Assembly: GCA_016191115.1 (NCBI GenBank)
Contig: JACPPG010000052.1
Span: forward strand, 162,810 to 226,809
Direction: 5' to 3'
Source of the DNA: Planctomycetia bacterium
GTDB taxonomy: Bacteria > Planctomycetota > Planctomycetia > Pirellulales > JACPPG01
DNA length: 64,000 nt
This document shows, one piece after another, positions 8,811 to 18,550 of this stretch. Position numbers and translations under genes: made by a program. The number at the start of each line of letters is the position of its first letter. Position 1 is the stretch's first letter. Under the pieces are notes generated by a model. It was given only the letters and a program-made list of their open reading frames with translations. It was not told the origin of the DNA and searched no databases.

Positions 8811-9281
8811 ATGGATTTTGAAAAGCGACTCGAAGAGGCCATCTCCCGCGGCCAGCGGCGGCAAGCAACCCACGCGCGCGAGCAGGCCGATCAGGCCGTC
8901 AGCGAGGAAGAGCTGCGGCGGCTGCACTCGCAATATCGGCTGGACCTCTCCGACCACATCGAGCAGGCGCTGCGCCGCCTGCCGGACCACTTTCCCGGCT
9001 TCCGCTACGAGACGCTCTCAGGCGATCGCGGTTGGGGCGCGAGCGTCAAGCGGGACGACGTGCGCCGCGGCGGCAACTCGTTCAGCCGGCTGGAAATGGC
9101 GGTCCGCCCGTTCTCGTCCTCACAGGTGTTGGAACTAACGGCCAAGGGGACGATCGCCAACAAGGAGATCTTCAACCGGACGCATTTCCAGCGCGTGGGG
9201 GAGGTCGATTTTGAAAGCTTCCGCCAGATGATCGACCTGTGGATCATCGAGTACGCGGAGCGGTTCGCAGCGCAGGGGTGA
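8811..9281 (+). CDS. hypothetical protein
   Basis: 156 residues. The N-terminus is helical and charged (MDFEKRLEEAISRGQRRQATHAREQ). The C-terminal part is mixed alpha/beta and ends with a convincing helix (FRQMIDLWIIEYAERFAAQ). No signal peptide, membrane segment or known motif is visible. It lies 185 bp downstream of tex on the same strand and may be a separate unit. Function unknown; the gene is supported by composition and codon use. Confidence 0.75.
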   Translation: MDFEKRLEEAISRGQRRQATHAREQADQAVSEEELRRLHSQYRLDLSDHIEQALRRLPDHFPGFRYETLSGDRGWGASVKRDDVRRGGNSFSRLEMAVRPFSSSQVLELTAKGTIANKEIFNRTHFQRVGEVDFESFRQMIDLWIIEYAERFAAQG

Positions 9282-9448
9282 GGGAATGAGATTCTCCGGC
9301 TGCCAATGCGGAACGGTCGTCGCGTCCGCCCTTTTTGACCGTGTTTAGCCTTGGCGGGCGCGGCGAGCCACTTGAGTTTCCAAGCGGCAAGGACACGAGG
9401 GATAGCTTCGGAAACGGCCGCTTTCAAATCGGCAAGGTGAACCTTCTC

Positions 9449-9606
9449 CAGGGCCGTTCACAGATTCAAGCTCGAACGGCGGCGCACCGGCGGGAAAGTG
9501 GGACAGGCACCGAGACGCAACGCTGGTCTGAAAGGACTTGCGCTGTTTATGCTCGGAGCCAGTCCCATTTTCCCGCCTCGCCATTTTGAAAAACAGAATG
9601 GCCCTG
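9449..9606 (+). mobile_element. MITE family A, copy A2
   Basis: A complete copy (158 bp) from CAGGGCCGTTC to GAATGGCCCTG, in the spacer between the convergent hypothetical and DUF4129 genes. The flanks (GAACCTTCTC and CTGTGTTCCC) do not form a target duplication, so this copy is old or recombined. Nothing else is recognisable in the 9282-9648 spacer. Confidence 0.9.
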
Positions 9607-9648
9607 CTGTGTTCCCACGAGCAAGCACCAGGGGAGCCAACCTGGCAC

Positions 9649-11694
9649 TTACGCCGGCGCAAATTGCTCCGCTGCGCGGCGCATTTCCGTCCACAACCGC
9701 TCGACCCCTTCCAGGTGATCGCTCGACAGGGTTTCGCGGGCGTAGGCGACGCGGGCGTACAGGCTGGCCAGCTCGCGCACGTCGGCCGCCAGCGCCGGGC
9801 GCTCTTCAGCCAGGCGCGCAGCGAATTCCAGCGGCGTTTCCTCGGCCTGCCGCCCCAGCTCGCGCTCCGCTGCCCACGCCTCGAGCGCCTCGAAGCTGTA
9901 CCACACGATCGTGTTGGCCGGGTGCCGGCGGGCTTCGCCGCTGGCGAAGGGATCGTTGAACGCGGCGAATGGGCGGGGCCCTGATCGCGCCGCCTCGGCC
10001 TCTTGCGCCTCTTCCGCGGCCGTGCGGCGGCCGCCAAACAGACTGCGCCACAAATCGAGGAACTCTTGCCACAGCCTGGCCAGCCATGCGCTGATCTCGG
10101 GCCAAAAGCGCCACACGCAGTACAGCACGCCGAGGTAGAGCAATACCTTCAGGATGGGCAACAACCAACTGCCGGAGAACGAGGGCATCTTGAAACGCGG
10201 CTGCGCCGGTTGTTGCTGCTCGGCGGCTTGGGGCGGTGGTGGCGTGGGCTGCGGGCTGCCGGCTGCCGGCGCGGGTCCACCGCGGGCGCCTCCCGGGCTC
10301 GGCTGCGGCGGATTCTGCGCACTGGTAGGTTTGCCCTTTGCATCCGATGACTGGTCGCGGCGCTCGGCGTTCTCATCTTGCGCTTGTTGCGGCGCGCTCT
10401 GCCGGCCCGGAGCTACTTGCTGGCCCTGGGAGGGCTGGCTGCCGCTCGAACCGGAGCCGCTTGCCTTGGTGCTGCTCGTGTCCTGCGACTGCCCGTTAGA
10501 GCCCGACGACTTGTCGTCCGAGCCGCCGCTCGACGATTTCGCTTCGCCGGTTGGCGATCCGGACGGCTGCCCTGTGCCGGTGGTCGTGCCGCTGTCTGGC
10601 TCGCCCGGGCGACTGCGGCCGGGCGACGGCGCAGGATTGCCGCGGGTCCACTGCTGCTGGGGATCCTGCGGCACGTTCGTCTGATCGTTGGCCGGGGCCT
10701 GCGACGGCGATTGCCCCTGCCCCGGATCGCTCCGCATCGGGGAATACGGAGAAGCCTGGCGCGACGGCGAGCCGAGCATGCCCGACAGCGATGAGATCGC
10801 GTACTCCGCGTTCGGGCGTGGCACGAGCGCCGCCACGATCAGGATTGCCACGGCCATGGCGCCCCCCACGCCCAGCCAGGCGCCGGCCATCTCGACGGGC
10901 ATTTCGAGCTTGCGCTGACGCAGGTAGCGACGCAACCCGAGGAAACTGGTCATTAGCAAGAGCCCCAACCCACTGCCGACGTATTGGCATGCCAGACGAA
11001 ACGCGTAGGCACGGTCGTCCTTCGGGATAAAGATCTGCCCGATGCCGAAGATTGGCAGCGCGGCAAGCGAGAAATAGACGACCCACAGGCCGGGCGGAGC
11101 GGTCCGCTTCCGCTGGCCTTGCCACCAATCGAGGGCGCGCCGCCAGAGCGGTCGGGGCGTCGCCTCGCTGGGAGTTTGCGGCGGCGCCGCCTCGCGCTTG
11201 CGATTCGCGCCGGGCGACTTCCGCGCGGCGGTATCGGGTTTACCTTTCGCGGTCGGCGGCGCCACCGCGGGCTCGGTGGACAACGCCGCATCGAGCCCGG
11301 CCGCTTCGAGCAGACCCTCGCCCGAGGCGTCCTCCGCGTCGTCCACCAGCGTGCAGTTCCACACCAGGTGGCTTGCGCACCACCAGATGATCCCCAGCAC
11401 CAGCCAGGCCCACCACGGGTGATTGACGAAGCGGATCATCGCCAGGGCGGCCACGACGCCCAGCGCCAGGCCGAACAAGCTGGCCCGCTCGGCCCCCTCT
11501 TCGATCGAGACCCGGCTAATCAGCACGGCCGCGAAGACGAAGCACCCGGTTACCCAGTGCAGCCGGCTGGCATACTCGCCGGAGTAGAACACATGGAGCA
11601 GAAAGAACGACAGGCTTCCGACCAAGACCATGATCAAGGCCGGGCTGATGGCGATCGCCATGTAGTCGGCCAGCGTTGGTTGGGGACGGGACAT
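9649..11694 (-). CDS. DUF4129 domain membrane protein
   Basis: 681 residues. The first 290 hold roughly eight hydrophobic segments in two blocks separated by a charged linker (residues about 130-190). A long Ser/Gly/Pro/Gln-rich low-complexity region spans about 300-510. A further membrane segment (LLPILKVLLYLGVLYCVW) leads to a C-terminal DUF4129 domain (TPLEFAARLAEERPALAADV and onwards). DUF4129 is usually the tail of transglutaminase-like TgpA proteins or a separate subunit next to MoxR and DUF58. Here no transglutaminase core is visible. It is the last gene of the MoxR-DUF58-DUF4129 operon, 136 bp after DUF58. Confidence 0.88.
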   Translation of the reverse strand: MSRPQPTLADYMAIAISPALIMVLVGSLSFFLLHVFYSGEYASRLHWVTGCFVFAAVLISRVSIEEGAERASLFGLALGVVAALAMIRFVNHPWWAWLVLGIIWWCASHLVWNCTLVDDAEDASGEGLLEAAGLDAALSTEPAVAPPTAKGKPDTAARKSPGANRKREAAPPQTPSEATPRPLWRRALDWWQGQRKRTAPPGLWVVYFSLAALPIFGIGQIFIPKDDRAYAFRLACQYVGSGLGLLLMTSFLGLRRYLRQRKLEMPVEMAGAWLGVGGAMAVAILIVAALVPRPNAEYAISSLSGMLGSPSRQASPYSPMRSDPGQGQSPSQAPANDQTNVPQDPQQQWTRGNPAPSPGRSRPGEPDSGTTTGTGQPSGSPTGEAKSSSGGSDDKSSGSNGQSQDTSSTKASGSGSSGSQPSQGQQVAPGRQSAPQQAQDENAERRDQSSDAKGKPTSAQNPPQPSPGGARGGPAPAAGSPQPTPPPPQAAEQQQPAQPRFKMPSFSGSWLLPILKVLLYLGVLYCVWRFWPEISAWLARLWQEFLDLWRSLFGGRRTAAEEAQEAEAARSGPRPFAAFNDPFASGEARRHPANTIVWYSFEALEAWAAERELGRQAEETPLEFAARLAEERPALAADVRELASLYARVAYARETLSSDHLEGVERLWTEMRRAAEQFAPA

Positions 11695-11830
11695 GAAAAT
11701 AGTGATCAGTGGTCGGTGGACAGTGACGGAACGCCGGCGCCCGGCCGCCGCACCATGTGGAACGCGAACAGAGGAGCGCCGGCCCGCGCCGCGACGCTCT
11801 GGCCTCTCGCCTCCAGCCTCTGGCCTATTC

Positions 11831-13141
11831 CTACCATCTTACCAGTTGTCGTTGGCACAGCGCGGCGAGCGATGCTTCGCTGGTGACGTGCCGCACGTCG
11901 AGCCCTTCGGCGATCAGTCGGCCCAAGAGGTCGTGCGACTCGAATTCGTCAAACGATACGAGCACCGCCGTTACGGCCAGCCCGCGCCGCCGCAGGTTGC
12001 CCAGCGCCCAGGCTGTTTCGGGCGGCACGTCAGCCAGCACGGCGATCACGGTGGCGTCGGCCGGCAAGCGGCCCGTGACCTCGGTTATAAGTTGCGAAAA
12101 CGCCAGGCCGTCGGTGAGCTCGACGCGGGCGAGCGTCTCCAGGATCCGCCGCAACTGCTCGGGTCCGCGCCGCGTCGGCACGATTACCGGCGCGAGCCGG
12201 TCGCTCGTGTCGCTCATGCTGGCGCTACCGCGGGCGCTTGCGCGGGTGCGAAACTCCTGGTCCCAGCCTTCCTGCCGGATGCGATCCACCGCGTCGCGGC
12301 CATTGGTCACGAATCCGATCTGTTGGCCCAATTGATACACGGCGTTCGAGAGCGACGCGGCCGTGGTGACGGCCAATTCCGAGCGGACCGGCTCGTGCCG
12401 CGGGGCGTACGACGCCTTATGAAAGTCCAACAGCACCGTCGCCCCCGCGATGCACGACGGCTCATAGATCTTGCTGTGCAACACCGTGGTGCGGGCGGTC
12501 GCCTTCCAGTGGACGCGGTTCAGCGGGTCGCCCGCCTGGTACAGCCGCACGCCGGCGATCCGCGTCGGGTCTTCGTACAGTCGATGGGTCATGCGCACTT
12601 CGCCGATCGGCCGGCGCGACGCCAGGTCGAAGCCGGCAAGCGGAATCACTTTCGGATACACGAGCACGAAATGCGGCTCGGTCGCCACGCGGTAGCGGCG
12701 GTGCAGGCCGAACAGGTCGCCGCTTTCCAGCACCACGGGGCCGATCTGGTAGTAGCCGCGCATTTCGAAATTCAGTTGATAGAACATCGTCTTGCGGCCA
12801 TGCGGAGCGAGCATCGAGATCGCCAATCGCTTGCCCGTGATCCGCAGCCGCGGCGGCCGCTGGACGAGCGCCGCCCGCGGCAACAGGTCTTCGAGCAGGA
12901 CCCACGGGACGGGCAGCCTACCGGTGTTGGTCACGTTGACGACGACCGCCACCTTCTCGCCGATCTCGGCCGCGAGGCGGTTGCACTCGCGCGTGGCCGT
13001 CAACCCTTCGACCCAACGCCGCGCCAACAGGCGGCTGGAAATCAACAGCGCCAGTAGCGCGTACATGGCGTAAGCCAAAAGCCCCAGCCGGAACACGAGG
13101 GCCGCCAACAGCAAGAGCACGGCGGCCAGGTACCATCTCAT
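11831..13141 (-). CDS. DUF58 domain-containing protein
   Basis: 436 residues from the ATG at 13141. Two N-terminal transmembrane segments ([19 protein letters not shown], then a second) precede a beta-rich region. The DUF58 hallmark [28 protein letters not shown] is present at about residues 216-243. DUF58 proteins are membrane-anchored partners of MoxR ATPases with a vWA-like fold. The start overlaps the MoxR stop in an ATGA, showing translational coupling. The ORF track start at 13477 lies inside the MoxR gene and is wrong. Confidence 0.92.
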   Translation of the reverse strand: MRWYLAAVLLLLAALVFRLGLLAYAMYALLALLISSRLLARRWVEGLTATRECNRLAAEIGEKVAVVVNVTNTGRLPVPWVLLEDLLPRAALVQRPPRLRITGKRLAISMLAPHGRKTMFYQLNFEMRGYYQIGPVVLESGDLFGLHRRYRVATEPHFVLVYPKVIPLAGFDLASRRPIGEVRMTHRLYEDPTRIAGVRLYQAGDPLNRVHWKATARTTVLHSKIYEPSCIAGATVLLDFHKASYAPRHEPVRSELAVTTAASLSNAVYQLGQQIGFVTNGRDAVDRIRQEGWDQEFRTRASARGSASMSDTSDRLAPVIVPTRRGPEQLRRILETLARVELTDGLAFSQLITEVTGRLPADATVIAVLADVPPETAWALGNLRRRGLAVTAVLVSFDEFESHDLLGRLIAEGLDVRHVTSEASLAALCQRQLVRW

Positions 13142-14115
13142 GGCCGGCTGGCCTCGGCCGAGATCATCGGCACCGGGACGGCGTCGAGCACTTCCTCGAC
13201 CACGGTCGCGCTCGTGACTTTGCGGAGGCGGCTTTCCGGCCGCAAGATCAGGCGATGCCCCAGGACGACGGGCGCCATCCGCTTCACGTCGTCGGGCAAG
13301 ACGAAGTTGTGCCCGCGCACGGCCGACAGCGCCTGCGACGTCCGCAGCAAGGCCATCGACGCGCGCGGGCTGCCGCCCAGCAGCACGTCGTCGTGCTCGC
13401 GCGTGGCACGCACGACTTCCACGATGTAGTTGCGCACCTTGTCGTCGACGTAGACGTCGCGCACGCCCTGCTGGCACGCCAACAGCTCGTCGACCGTGAC
13501 GACCGCCGTCAGGTCGTCGATCGGGTGGCCGCGCTGCAGCCGCTCGAGCATCTTGGCCTCTTCCTCTTGGGCCGGATACCCCAAGCTGATCCGCACGAGG
13601 AAGCGATCCAACTGCGCTTCGGGGAGCGGGAAGGTGCCTTCATGATCGATCGGGTTTTGCGTGGCGATGACCAAAAAAGGCGCGGCCAGCACGTGCGTCG
13701 TGCCGTCGACGCTCACTTGCCGTTCCGCCATCGCTTCCAACAGCGCGGCCTGCGTCCGCGGCGTGGCGCGATTGATCTCGTCGGCCAGCACGATCTGGGC
13801 GAACACCGGCCCGGGGCGGAACTCGAACTCGCCGGTCTTCTGATTGAAGATCGACGCCCCCGTAATGTCGGTCGGCAGCAGGTCGGGCGTGCATTGCACG
13901 CGCTTGAACGTGCAACCGACGCTTTTCGCCAGGGCGCGGGCGAGCATCGTCTTGGCCACGCCGGGCACGTCTTCCAGGAGCACGTGCCCTTCGCAGAAAT
14001 AGGCCACCATGGCGAGCACGACCTCTTGCCGCTTGCCGATGATCACTCGCTCGACATTGGCGATGATCTTCTTGGCGGTGGCTGGGACTGGAGCCGGCGA
14101 GCGAACGGTGGACAT
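13138..14115 (-). CDS. MoxR family AAA ATPase
   Basis: 325 residues starting at MSTVRSP (ATG at 14115). The AAA_3 signatures are present: a Walker A variant [16 protein letters not shown], Walker [22 protein letters not shown], and the sensor-1 region [25 protein letters not shown]. MoxR ATPases act as chaperone-like partners of vWA/DUF58 proteins. It heads the leftward operon with DUF58 and DUF4129 proteins. The longer ORF start at 14277 lies inside MITE copy A3 and is not credible. Confidence 0.95.
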   Translation of the reverse strand: MSTVRSPAPVPATAKKIIANVERVIIGKRQEVVLAMVAYFCEGHVLLEDVPGVAKTMLARALAKSVGCTFKRVQCTPDLLPTDITGASIFNQKTGEFEFRPGPVFAQIVLADEINRATPRTQAALLEAMAERQVSVDGTTHVLAAPFLVIATQNPIDHEGTFPLPEAQLDRFLVRISLGYPAQEEEAKMLERLQRGHPIDDLTAVVTVDELLACQQGVRDVYVDDKVRNYIVEVVRATREHDDVLLGGSPRASMALLRTSQALSAVRGHNFVLPDDVKRMAPVVLGHRLILRPESRLRKVTSATVVEEVLDAVPVPMISAEASRP

Positions 14116-14216
14116 GCGCGTCTGGTGCCCGAAAAGTGGAAAACGTTCCGTGGAGAGGGACCACATACTATCAACGGTTAATCGCAGGCAAAAAGCAAGT
14201 GGTGCGGGCTCCCAAG

Positions 14217-14355
14217 CAGGGCCGTTCACAGATTTAAGCTGGCCGGCGGCGCACCGGCGGGAAAGTGGGACAGGCACCGAGACGCAACGTTGGTCTGAAA
14301 GGACTTGCGCTGTTTATGCTCGGAGCCAGTCCCATTTTCCCGCCTCGCCATTTTG
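14217..14355 (+). mobile_element. MITE family A, copy A3, hybrid with family B fragment
   Basis: It follows the A consensus from CAGGGCCGTTCACAG to CCATTTTG and then switches to about 50 bp (14357-14406) that match one arm of family B in inverted orientation (GTGCCTGACCCCC). Copies A1 and A3 break at the same internal position. The rest of the 14116-14494 spacer shows nothing else. Confidence 0.85.
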
Positions 14356-14494
14356 ATTCTGAAGGACCCTCGGCCGAAAAATGTGCCTGACCCCCTCTCC
14401 CAGGACAAGGCAAGCGGCCCGAGCTGCCCGACCGGATCGGCCGAGCCGCGGCTGCCACGGCCAAATGGCCTACCGATCACTTCGCCCGGCCGGC

Positions 14495-16003
14495 TCACGA
14501 CCCCCTGAGCTGATTCCAGCACCAGGTTAAGTCACGCCAGGCAAAGAGCGCGTAAGCGGCCACGCCTACCGTCACTTCCACACCCAGCAGGCTGGCCGGC
14601 GACAAGCTCGACGTGGTTAGAAGCGTCCCGCGGGCCGCAAAGACAATCGCCCCCATCGCCATGGCCGCCAGCGCCGGCCGCCATAGCTGCCGGGCCCAAT
14701 CCGCCCGCGGCACCCCCACATTCCGCAGGCAAAACAGCATGTACGGCAGGAAAATCGCCAAGCAAGTCGTCAGCGAGAATCCGCAGGCTACGCCCAACGC
14801 CGGCCAACCATACCTTCGTCCCGCGAAAAGTCCGATGAGGACTCCGACGGTCAATACGAGCACCATGGCGATCGAGCCGACGAACATGGCCCGCCATCGA
14901 CCGGCGGAGACGAAGATGCTGCCGGCCATATTGATGAAGCCCTGGGCGAGGATGGTGACCGCCAGGGCGGAAAGCAGATAGCCGGCGTCGGCCCAATGAC
15001 TTCCTCCCAGCGCGAGCATGGCCTCGGGGGCGACGATCAGCAGGCCCACACCCGCCGGAAAACTCGCCACGGCCAAGAGCCGCTGAAACGCCAGCACGAT
15101 GCCCCTGTAGCTCGCGCGGTCGTGGGCGCTGCGCGACAATGCGGGCAGCATCAGGCTCGTAAGCGGTGTGGTCAACACCAGCACCGGCTTCATCATGATG
15201 CTGAAGGCCTGGCTGTAGAGCCCCAGCGCCGCCTCGCCCAAGGCCACGCCGACCAGGACCTTGTCGACGTTGCCCATCAAGTAGAAGACCAGGCTGCTGG
15301 CGGTGAAGTATCCGCCCAGACGCAACGCATGAGCCATCGGCGCCGCGATGCGTGGCCGTCCGGGCCGCCACGGTTCGAGCTGCCAGGCGATCGCCGCCAG
15401 CGCCAGCATCTCGACGTATTGCTGTGCCACGAGCGCCCAGACGCCATGGCCGGCCAGGGCCACCGCGATGCCTGCCACGCCCCCCGTGATCTGGCCACCC
15501 AGGCGCGCCAAGGCCGCGCGACCCAGCCGCAGGTTCCGCTCCAAAAGGGCGATGTGCTGCAATCCCAGCGCCGTGGCGACCGACAGAAGTGCAAGCGCGG
15601 CTGTCACCCAAGCCACTTCCGGCTGCCGGTACAGCAAAGCCATGGCCGGGGCGAGCGCCAGGGCCACCACCGCCATGGCCGCCGCCAGGGCCAATTGCAG
15701 CCAGAACAGCGTGGATACTAGCGCCGGAGTGACCTCACGCGACTGCACCGTTGCCACGTTCAGCCCCAGTGACGTGAAGATCCGCAAGAGCAACACGACG
15801 GGCATGGCCATGGCAATCAGGCCAAAGTTTGCTGGATCCACCAGCCGCATGAGGGTTGCCAGGACGACGAGCGAAACGACGTGCGAGGCCGCCTGGGCCA
15901 GAATCGTCCGCCGGCTGCCGCGGCGAACGGCGGTCCGCAAATGCTCGGCCGAAAACGACGCGCTCAGGCGATCGGTATCGTCGCGTTCATCGGGCGAGGT
16001 CAT
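14495..16003 (-). CDS. oligosaccharide flippase (Wzx/MATE-like) family protein
   Basis: 502 residues with about 12-14 hydrophobic segments spread over the whole length after a 35-residue charged N-terminus. The early sequence (HVVSLVVLATLMRLVDPANFGLIAMAMPVV) matches the start of Polysacc_synt/Wzx flippases, which move lipid-linked sugar repeat units across the inner membrane. The DKVLVG motif (GNVDKVLVGVALG) in the middle is typical. No glycosyltransferase genes are adjacent, so the substrate cannot be inferred. A TATATT box on the minus strand near 16084 may be its -10 element. Confidence 0.88.
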   Translation of the reverse strand: MTSPDERDDTDRLSASFSAEHLRTAVRRGSRRTILAQAASHVVSLVVLATLMRLVDPANFGLIAMAMPVVLLLRIFTSLGLNVATVQSREVTPALVSTLFWLQLALAAAMAVVALALAPAMALLYRQPEVAWVTAALALLSVATALGLQHIALLERNLRLGRAALARLGGQITGGVAGIAVALAGHGVWALVAQQYVEMLALAAIAWQLEPWRPGRPRIAAPMAHALRLGGYFTASSLVFYLMGNVDKVLVGVALGEAALGLYSQAFSIMMKPVLVLTTPLTSLMLPALSRSAHDRASYRGIVLAFQRLLAVASFPAGVGLLIVAPEAMLALGGSHWADAGYLLSALAVTILAQGFINMAGSIFVSAGRWRAMFVGSIAMVLVLTVGVLIGLFAGRRYGWPALGVACGFSLTTCLAIFLPYMLFCLRNVGVPRADWARQLWRPALAAMAMGAIVFAARGTLLTTSSLSPASLLGVEVTVGVAAYALFAWRDLTWCWNQLRGS

Positions 16004-16114
16004 AGTTGGCCAGGGCTTCGATCAGAGGGGATCGGGCATCGGCGCGCGTGCGCAAGGGCACGCACTGAAGCCTAGGCCAAATATAGTCGCCGAAGGCAGG
16101 ACGGATCAGCCGGC

Positions 16115-16170
16115 GGCCGCGGCGGGAGCGCCGCGCGGCCGCGGCGGGAGCGCCGCGCGGCCGCGGCGGC
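16115..16170. repeat. 22-bp GC-only tandem repeat
   Basis: Two full 22-bp units (16115-16136 and 16137-16158) and a partial third lie just after the stop of the transhydrogenase gene. Each unit is itself nearly palindromic (GCGGCCGCGGCGGGAGCG). It may act as a hairpin terminator or is simply expanded spacer DNA. Confidence 0.75.
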
Positions 16171-17340
16171 TCAACGGGGAACCGGCGCCGCCTGTCCCAG
16201 TGCCTCGCGTACGCGGGGGTTGACGATTTGCCCGTCGCGGGCCACCAGCGTGTCGCGCGTGATCTGGTCTTCCAGATCGAGTTCAAGCTTGCCCGCCCTT
16301 ACCAGGTGCGCAAGCAGGCTGGTCACGTTCTTGGCGTACATCTGGCTGGCGTGGTAGGGCACCGTCGACGGGAGGTTATCGGGCCCGAGGATCGTGACGC
16401 CGCGCGTGACCACGGTCTCGCCAAGGCGCGACAACTCGCAGTTGCCGCCGCGCTCGGCGGCCAGGTCGACGATCACGCTGCCGCGCGGCATGACCTCGAC
16501 CATGTCGGCGGTGATCAACACCGGCGCCTTCCGGCCCGGCACCGCCGCCGTGGTGATCACCACGTCCTGGTTCGCAAGCGCCCCCAAGAGCAGCTCCCGC
16601 TGGCGGCGATAGAACGATTCATCGAGAGCCCGGGCGTAGCCTCCCGCGTCCTGTGTGCCGGCGGTGTCGAGCGGCAGATCGAGGAACTTGCCCCCCAGGC
16701 TTTGTACCTGGTCCTTGACGTCGGGACGGACGTCGTAAGCCTCGACGACGGCGCCCAGCCGGCGCGCCGAAGCGATGGCCTGCAAGCCGGCCACGCCCGC
16801 CCCTAGCACAAGCGCCCGGGCAGGCAAGAGCGTGCCGGCGGCGGTCATCATCATGGGGAACATCTTGGGCAAAGCCGCGGCGGCCAAGAGGACCGCCTTG
16901 TAGCCGGCCAGCGTGGCCATGCTCGACAGGGCGTCCATCGACTGGGCGCGCGTGATCCGCGGGACCAGCTCCATGGCCAGGATCGTCGCGCCGCGGGCCG
17001 CGAATTGCAGCACCACTTCCGGCGCGGTCAAGGGATCGCAGAAGCCGAGAACCGCCTGACCTTTGCGCACCAGGCCCAGGTCGGTGATGCCGGCCTCGAC
17101 GTTGGCCCCGACCGTGCGGACCTGGGCGAGCACGTCGGCCGCGGCGAACACCTCGGCCCGCGACCCGGCGATCGTGGCGCCGCGGTCGCGATATTCCGCG
17201 TCCGAGAAGCCGGCCAGCTCGCCGGCCCCCGACTCGATCGTGCAATCCAGCCCGGCCTTAGCGAGCGCGGGCAACACCGCCGGCACGAGCGCGACCCGCC
17301 GTTCCCCGGGATAAGTCTCCTTGGCGACTCCACATTTCAT
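16171..17340 (-). CDS. pntAA: NAD(P) transhydrogenase subunit alpha (PntAA type)
   Basis: 389 residues similar to the soluble NAD(H)-binding domain I of proton-translocating transhydrogenase and to alanine dehydrogenase. Seen are the N-terminal KETYPGERRVALVP block, the Rossmann glycine-rich loop ALVLGAGVAGLQAIASARRLGA (about residues 174-195), and VIVDLAAERGGNCELS. The length fits the split alpha-1 subunit. Normally pntAB and pntB, which carry the membrane domain, follow at once; here the next gene in this direction is a polysaccharide flippase. The partners must be elsewhere, or the protein works without them. Confidence 0.88.
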   Translation of the reverse strand: MKCGVAKETYPGERRVALVPAVLPALAKAGLDCTIESGAGELAGFSDAEYRDRGATIAGSRAEVFAAADVLAQVRTVGANVEAGITDLGLVRKGQAVLGFCDPLTAPEVVLQFAARGATILAMELVPRITRAQSMDALSSMATLAGYKAVLLAAAALPKMFPMMMTAAGTLLPARALVLGAGVAGLQAIASARRLGAVVEAYDVRPDVKDQVQSLGGKFLDLPLDTAGTQDAGGYARALDESFYRRQRELLLGALANQDVVITTAAVPGRKAPVLITADMVEVMPRGSVIVDLAAERGGNCELSRLGETVVTRGVTILGPDNLPSTVPYHASQMYAKNVTSLLAHLVRAGKLELDLEDQITRDTLVARDGQIVNPRVREALGQAAPVPR

Positions 17341-17379
17341 GCTGGCGCCGGTGGTTGTTCCAAGTGGAGGCGGGAAAAG

Positions 17380-17462
17380 GGGAGGGCGAGGCTCCCGCCG
17401 AGCCGGTGCTGCACTAGCGACATCTACTCGGCGCTACGGCTCGGCGGGAGCCTCGCCCTCCC
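17380..17462. repeat. perfect 26-bp inverted repeat in divergent spacer
   Basis: Arms at 17380-17405 and 17437-17462 are perfect complements (starting GGGAGGGCGAGGCTCCC) with a 31-bp loop. It lies between the divergently transcribed pntAA and rplM genes, where their promoters should be. A shorter relative with the same GAGCCTCGCCC tail occurs at 21011-21076. Confidence 0.85.
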
Positions 17463-17608
17463 GACGTGCGCTTGCTTAACCCATGAACCGCGATTGCACC
17501 CAAGGTAGGGCGCTAGCCTTGATCGAACAAGGTGGAGGGGGTAAATTGTTGGGTTCCTGCCGGCCGCCTCCGTGCCGCCAAGGGTATCGCAGCGAGCGAG
17601 TGTGAAGC

Positions 17609-18061
17609 ATGACGACCAAAACCTACATGGCCAAGCCCGGTGAAGTGGCGCAGAAGTGGTGGCTGGTCGATGCCACGGATCAGGTCGTGGGCCGCCTGGC
17701 CTCGGACCTGGCCATGATCCTCATGGGCAAGCACCGGCCCACGTATACACCGCACGTCGACACGGGGGACTTTGTCGTCGTGATCAACGCCGAGAAGGTG
17801 ACCTTCACCGGCAAGAAGTGGCAGAACAAGCGATACACGCACTACACCGGCTACACGGGTTTGCGCTCGGAGACGGCCGAGCATCGCCTCAAGCACCGGC
17901 CCGAGGAGATCTTGAGCGAGGCAGTCCGGCGCATGCTGCCCAAGAACAAGCTGGCCGTGAAGATGCTCTCGAAGCTGAAGATCTACGCCGGCAGCGAGCA
18001 TCCGCACCAGGCGCAACTGCCTGAGCCGAAAGAATTCCCGGACAACAAGAAATCCAAGTAA
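17609..18061 (+). CDS. rplM: 50S ribosomal protein L13
   Basis: 150 residues. The L13 family core is clear: [43 protein letters not shown], and the C-terminal [28 protein letters not shown]. It is part of the large ribosomal subunit. It is followed directly by rpsI, the usual bacterial L13-S9 operon. Confidence 0.98.
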   Translation: MTTKTYMAKPGEVAQKWWLVDATDQVVGRLASDLAMILMGKHRPTYTPHVDTGDFVVVINAEKVTFTGKKWQNKRYTHYTGYTGLRSETAEHRLKHRPEEILSEAVRRMLPKNKLAVKMLSKLKIYAGSEHPHQAQLPEPKEFPDNKKSK

Positions 18062-18129
18062 TCGAGACCGCGGCCGCTAGCGCCTTCGTGGCGCGCAAGG
18101 GGGCCTCGGTGGAAAGCAAGGGCCCATCG

Positions 18130-18549
18130 ATGGCGACCGTTGAAGCACCGGCCAAACACACGACGGGCGACTCGCTAGGGACCGGCCGCCGCAAGACATC
18201 GGTGGCGCGCGTTCGCGTCCGCGCCGGCAACGGCACCATCACCGTTAACGGTCGCTCGTTCGAATCGTTCTTCGTCCGTGAGCAGGATCGCAAGGCGGTG
18301 CTCGACCCGCTTGCGCAGACCGACCGCGTTGGCTCGGTCGACGTGAGCATCACCGTACACGGCGGCGGAATTACCGGCCAGGCCGGGGCTTGCAAACTGG
18401 GGATCGCGCGGGCCCTGAAGAAATACGACAGCGGCCTGGAAGACGCGCTGCGGCAAGGACACCTGTTGACGCGCGACAGCCGCATGAAAGAGCGGAAGAA
18501 GTACGGCCTGCGGGGTGCCCGGCGGGGCACGCAGTTCTCGAAGCGATAA
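18130..18549 (+). CDS. rpsI: 30S ribosomal protein S9
   Basis: 139 residues from the ATG at 18130; a GTG at 18088 would add 14 residues. S9 signatures are GTGRRKTSVARVRVRAGNGTITVNGR, VHGGGITGQAGACKLGIARAL, and the conserved C-terminal tail RDSRMKERKKYGLRGARRGTQFSKR, whose end reaches the P-site tRNA in known ribosomes. It is cotranscribed with rplM and followed by a large inverted repeat that can terminate the operon. Confidence 0.97.
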   Translation: MATVEAPAKHTTGDSLGTGRRKTSVARVRVRAGNGTITVNGRSFESFFVREQDRKAVLDPLAQTDRVGSVDVSITVHGGGITGQAGACKLGIARALKKYDSGLEDALRQGHLLTRDSRMKERKKYGLRGARRGTQFSKR

Positions 18550-18550
18550 T

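Noticed and set aside
9282-9448. Possible gene remnant on the minus strand (LKAAVSEAIPRVLAAWKLKWLA) ending at MITE A2
   Set aside because: The peptide looks protein-like, but it is short, matches no family I recognise and has no continuation across the element.
9458-9694. Short ORFs reading GKWDWLRA or MGLAPSIN-type peptides at many loci
   Set aside because: They are translations of MITE family A copies, which explains why the same peptide text appears eight times.
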